DNA of 10,000 nucleotides from Cristatella mucedo (lineage: Eukaryota > Bryozoa > Phylactolaemata > Cristatellidae): the NCBI GenBank assembly GCA_009760855.2, contig WPIO01000045.1, positions 382,501-392,500 on the forward strand, in the 5' to 3' direction. How positions within the stretch are numbered: the first letter of the stretch is position 1; every line of letters begins with the position of its first letter. The translations under genes were made by a program, and so were the position numbers. A model generated the notes under the pieces. The model was not told where the DNA came from. It saw only the letters and a list, made by a program, of their open reading frames with translations, and did no database searches. Positions 7,500 through 10,000 of this stretch are shown here, in pieces.

Positions 7500-8165
7500 T
7501 TTATTATCGAGCGTGCTTTTACGATAACGTATCGTCAGTTCCCGTCTTTATCCTGCTTTTACATGCGGCTGCCATGACTCTCAATGTCATCTTTGGAGCG
7601 GGTCTTACTGCGAGCTTGCGGCACCTGTATGATCGCTATACGTTGCGCTCTCTTCATCCACGAACTAAACGCACGGTCTCAAAAGGACTTGTGTCTCGCA
7701 CGAGCAGCTATAGCTAAGCGATTTGATTTAGAAAAGCGAGTGTCACGGCGCCTAGCCTGGTGGTGGAGTAGTTCTGATCTATAGGCAAAAGTCAGAGGAT
7801 GGAGGGACCTAAAAAGTGAGAAACAGAACCTTAAAGTTGATGAGCAGCTTGATTGGAAGCCAGTGCGCGTGGGTGAAAACTGGCGCCATGTGGCAACTGG
7901 CGCTCACGATGAGCCCCGTGCTCAGTGATTGGCCCTAAGTCTTGAGATATTTGAAGATAACGAGCATTGACCGTCGGACGCAAGATAAGAAAGACCCTGA
8001 CATGTCTAGACGCGGCTAGTAAACAAGCACCAAAGAGGGATTGACACAGAATAACAGGTCACGGCATGCACAGCTAGCGTATATGCAGGGAGGATACCCT
8101 TGCCTTCCCGTTTCTAATTCAACAGTAGTTTCTGCAAATAACTTTTCCAAAAGAAAGTAGCTTAC
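7500..8165. other. Non-coding stretch, no supported gene
   Basis: No gene is supported. The plus-strand frame at 7584-7784 is short and unrecognised. The stretch holds copy 2 of the dispersed repeat. A nine-base AACTGGCGC is duplicated at about 7878 and 7894. Confidence 0.6.
7834..7900 (+). repeat. Dispersed repeat, copy 2 (diverged)
   Basis: Same orientation as copy 1, 1,889 bases away, with the exact core at 7847-7860. See copy 1 for the comparison. The downstream GTGAAA is shared as well. Confidence 0.5.
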
Positions 8166-8246
8166 TTTTATTATATATATATATATATATATATTAAATT
8201 TTATATATATATATTTTATTATATATATATATATATATATATTAAA
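8166..8246. repeat. AT microsatellite built from an exact 33-base duplication
   Basis: The block TTTTATT-(AT)10-ATTAAA occurs at 8166-8198 and again, identically, at 8214-8246, with 15 AT-rich bases between. Each copy is nearly self-complementary. It looks like a segmental duplication inside a dinucleotide tract, not simple slippage. The Tyr/Ile-rich open frame across it on the minus strand is an artefact. Confidence 0.9.
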
Positions 8247-8365
8247 TAACAATTACAATATAATAATAATAAGTCTGAATAGCACAATCGCTCGATCAAA
8301 CTCAAATCATGTGCTTTACAAGTCGCTGCAAGAAAAGCAATAGCCGGGAGTTAGTTGCCACGCGA

Positions 8366-8412
8366 GATACGAACTACGATACTACTAGAGCTACTATACG
8401 AGCTACGAACGT
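8366..8412. repeat. Degenerate ACGA/CTAC-rich short repeats
   Basis: TACGA occurs four times and ACTAC/GCTAC variants alternate between them. The pattern is irregular and low in complexity. Confidence 0.4.
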
Positions 8413-8468
8413 GCCTCCTGCACTAATTTCCTTCTCCACAAACAGCTTGAGCTTAACGGGCGCTAGAC

Positions 8469-8476
8469 CTTATATA
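8469..8476 (-). promoter_or_regulatory. TATA box TATATAAG
   Basis: A near-ideal TATA box on the minus strand (8476 to 8469), with the 16-bp minisatellite three bases upstream in that direction. Transcription would start near 8440 and run leftwards. A good acceptor-like TTTTCTTGCAG ends at 8326, but no coding sequence is evident after it. Confidence 0.3.
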
Positions 8477-8479
8477 CGT

Positions 8480-8536
8480 GTGACAAATACTGGCTGTGAC
8501 AAATGTGACAAATACTGGCTGTGACAAATACTGGCT
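8480..8536 (+). repeat. 16-bp minisatellite, unit GTGACAAATACTGGCT
   Basis: Three exact copies (8480-8495, 8505-8520, 8521-8536) and one truncated nine-base copy, GTGACAAAT (8496-8504). Exact identity suggests a recent expansion. Confidence 0.95.
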
Positions 8537-8768
8537 GAGCGTAAACAGTAATGCTCGCGTGAACGTCGACAGCATCGCCTCAGATGAGCGTGACTCAGAT
8601 AGAAGTTCGGTATTGAGGCCGCTACGATAGGGCTGCTGCGACGGAGCAGACGCAGGCAGAGCCACCTAGTTTTGACAGTTGAATTGCCGGAGCATCTGCT
8701 TGCGGTTGCTGAACGGTAGGAGAAGCCGATTTCACAGAGCCCTCACATCTGAGTGACGCATACGGTGG

Positions 8769-8792
8769 TACGCGAGTACGCGAGTACGCGAG
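8769..8792. repeat. 8-bp tandem repeat, unit TACGCGAG, three copies
   Basis: Three exact units (8769-8776, 8777-8784, 8785-8792), each with two CpG sites. Confidence 0.95.
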
Positions 8793-9325
8793 CGCCGGAC
8801 GACGACGCCAAAAGTATGCCAGCCTGACACGCCAGGGACGCTGTCAAACACCGGCGTCTTTCGCGCCTCCCTCCCAAGTCTGACCGAGCTTCTATCGCTT
8901 GCCAGTCGGTCCGCGATCGGAAGCACGAGGGCAGACTTCGGGGGCTCGACGTAAGCAGATGTCGTGCGTCCGTAGGGCCACCGATCGAGGCTTTCAAGCG
9001 CGGCCGATGAGTCGGGCCGACTTCGGCGCAAGAGCGCCCGAGATGGCAGCTGCTTGGCAGCGCGCTCCGATTCGGGATATCTTCGGGTGAATACTTCTCG
9101 TGTCCAATGCTGATCGAGCGCAGCCGACTAGTGCTAGCGTGGACTGCTTGACGAAGAAACGCAACGAGCTCGGAGGCTGTGGCAAGCGTCTTGCAGCAGA
9201 TCGAGCTCGAGCGGTGAAGGTGGCGGCGAGGTAAGCCGAGGTTGACTTTTATCAGAAACCGCAGCGGCCGACGATTAGTCGGGCGACGCAGCGTCACCTC
9301 GCGCTAGGCACCTGGCCAGGCAATC

Positions 9326-9337
9326 GGGGGGGGGGGG
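9326..9337 (+). repeat. Poly-G tract, 12 bases
   Basis: Twelve uninterrupted G residues in GC-rich sequence, similar to the run at 1305-1315. Confidence 0.9.
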
Positions 9338-9694
9338 AGCCATGCATTCTGAACGAAGCAGAAATAGCCGTCGCCCAGAGGGCAGGCTCCGCTCAGCGAA
9401 TCGCCACGCTCCGTCCCACCTAGTGCAGCTTAGCTTCGGTTCACCGAAGCCACGCGCAAGACGGACCGAGGCCGTCACTCGTAGTACATTGTTTGCCCTC
9501 TCGGCCCTGCGATATGCGGCCGGGCGCCCATGCCGAAAGCACGCGAAGAAGGCGTGACCATTGAAAGCGCAGCACGGCCAGTCAGTCAGACATGTCTTGC
9601 TAGGGGGTAACCAGCAAGACGCTACCGGCAAAACATAAGTTCTCGCCCTAAAAAGGCGCCGTTGCTTCAAACGCACTGGTTCGTTCAGACCTGG

Positions 9695-9716
9695 CAGCGC
9701 CATCGCTTTGGCGCTG
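9695..9716. other. Perfect hairpin, 8-bp stem
   Basis: CAGCGCCA (9695-9702), a 6-base loop TCGCTT, then TGGCGCTG (9709-9716). There is no T run after it on plus and no gene ending here, so it is not read as a bacterial-type terminator. Confidence 0.6.
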
Positions 9717-9790
9717 TAAGCCTGACTGCATCTTGTCTGCCTCCGGGCTGTGGATTGAGAGCTCGTACGTTTGCTTGAAGTTTCGAGGCT

Positions 9791-10000
<210 letters not shown>

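Larger units (their letters stand above)
8540..9790. other. GC/CpG-rich stretch without a supported gene
   Basis: Open frames on both strands (8743-9297 and 9275-9703 minus; 8899-9090 and 9342-9557 plus) overlap and are rich in Arg, Ser, Ala and Leu with no recognisable motif. A strong donor-like GAG GTAAGC occurs at 9231 plus. The frame before it is open from 9091, without Met, and includes a basic patch TKKRNE. It is too weak to call an exon. The stretch may be a CpG-rich regulatory region. Confidence 0.55.

Noticed and set aside
8016-8252. Tyr/Ile-repeat protein on the minus strand
   Set aside because: It is the translation of the AT microsatellite.
8309-8524. Plus-strand 71-residue frame
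   Set aside because: It reads degenerate short repeats and ends inside the minisatellite.
8480-8536. CRISPR-like array
   Set aside because: Units are 16 bases, directly adjacent and without spacers; this is a minisatellite.
8743-9703. Minus-strand frames of 184 and 142 residues
   Set aside because: Composition is chance-like for CpG-rich sequence, poly-G is read as Pro, and there is no recognisable motif or upstream promoter.
9695-9716. Rho-independent terminator
   Set aside because: No following T run and no bacterial gene context.

Overview
This looks like a mostly non-coding piece of a eukaryotic nuclear genome, probably animal. There are no long conserved open frames, no ribosome-binding-site/operon structure and no bacterial gene density. 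Instead the window holds long AG/CT, AT and poly-G simple repeats, tRNA-derived (SINE-like) fragments, TATA and CCAAT elements, splice-like signals and an AATAAA site. CpG dinucleotides are abundant, which fits an invertebrate better than a vertebrate; an insect such as a hymenopteran is only a guess. No complete protein-coding gene can be called with confidence.

Layout. Positions 1-101 are an AG/GACA microsatellite. Positions 102-3750 are GC- and CpG-rich. This part holds a candidate minus-strand first coding exon (559 to 412) with a promoter-like TATA/CCAAT arrangement upstream, then GC-rich spacer with poly-G tracts, a minus-strand tRNA-like element (about 2010-1936), and a plus-strand exon candidate at 3392-3489 with almost exclusively G/C-ending codons. 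Positions 3750-8540 are more AT-balanced. They hold a second tRNA-like element (3923-3993), a possible terminal exon with an AATAAA site (4127-4391), two diverged copies of a dispersed repeat (about 5945-6010 and 7834-7900), a nested inverted repeat (6472-6514), a Leu/Ser-type tRNA 5' half (7425-7466), a duplicated AT block (8166-8246) and a 16-bp minisatellite touching a TATA box (8469-8536). Positions 8540-9790 are GC/CpG-rich again, without a convincing gene. From 9791 the window ends in a long CT/TGTC microsatellite that is the same kind of repeat as the left end in the opposite orientation.

How the parts work together: no pathway or multi-gene system can be read from this window. The best biological leads are the two exon candidates, the SINE-like family, the palindrome at 6472-6514 and the minisatellite/TATA junction. 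No CRISPR array, intact transposase, reverse transcriptase, viral gene or rRNA was seen.
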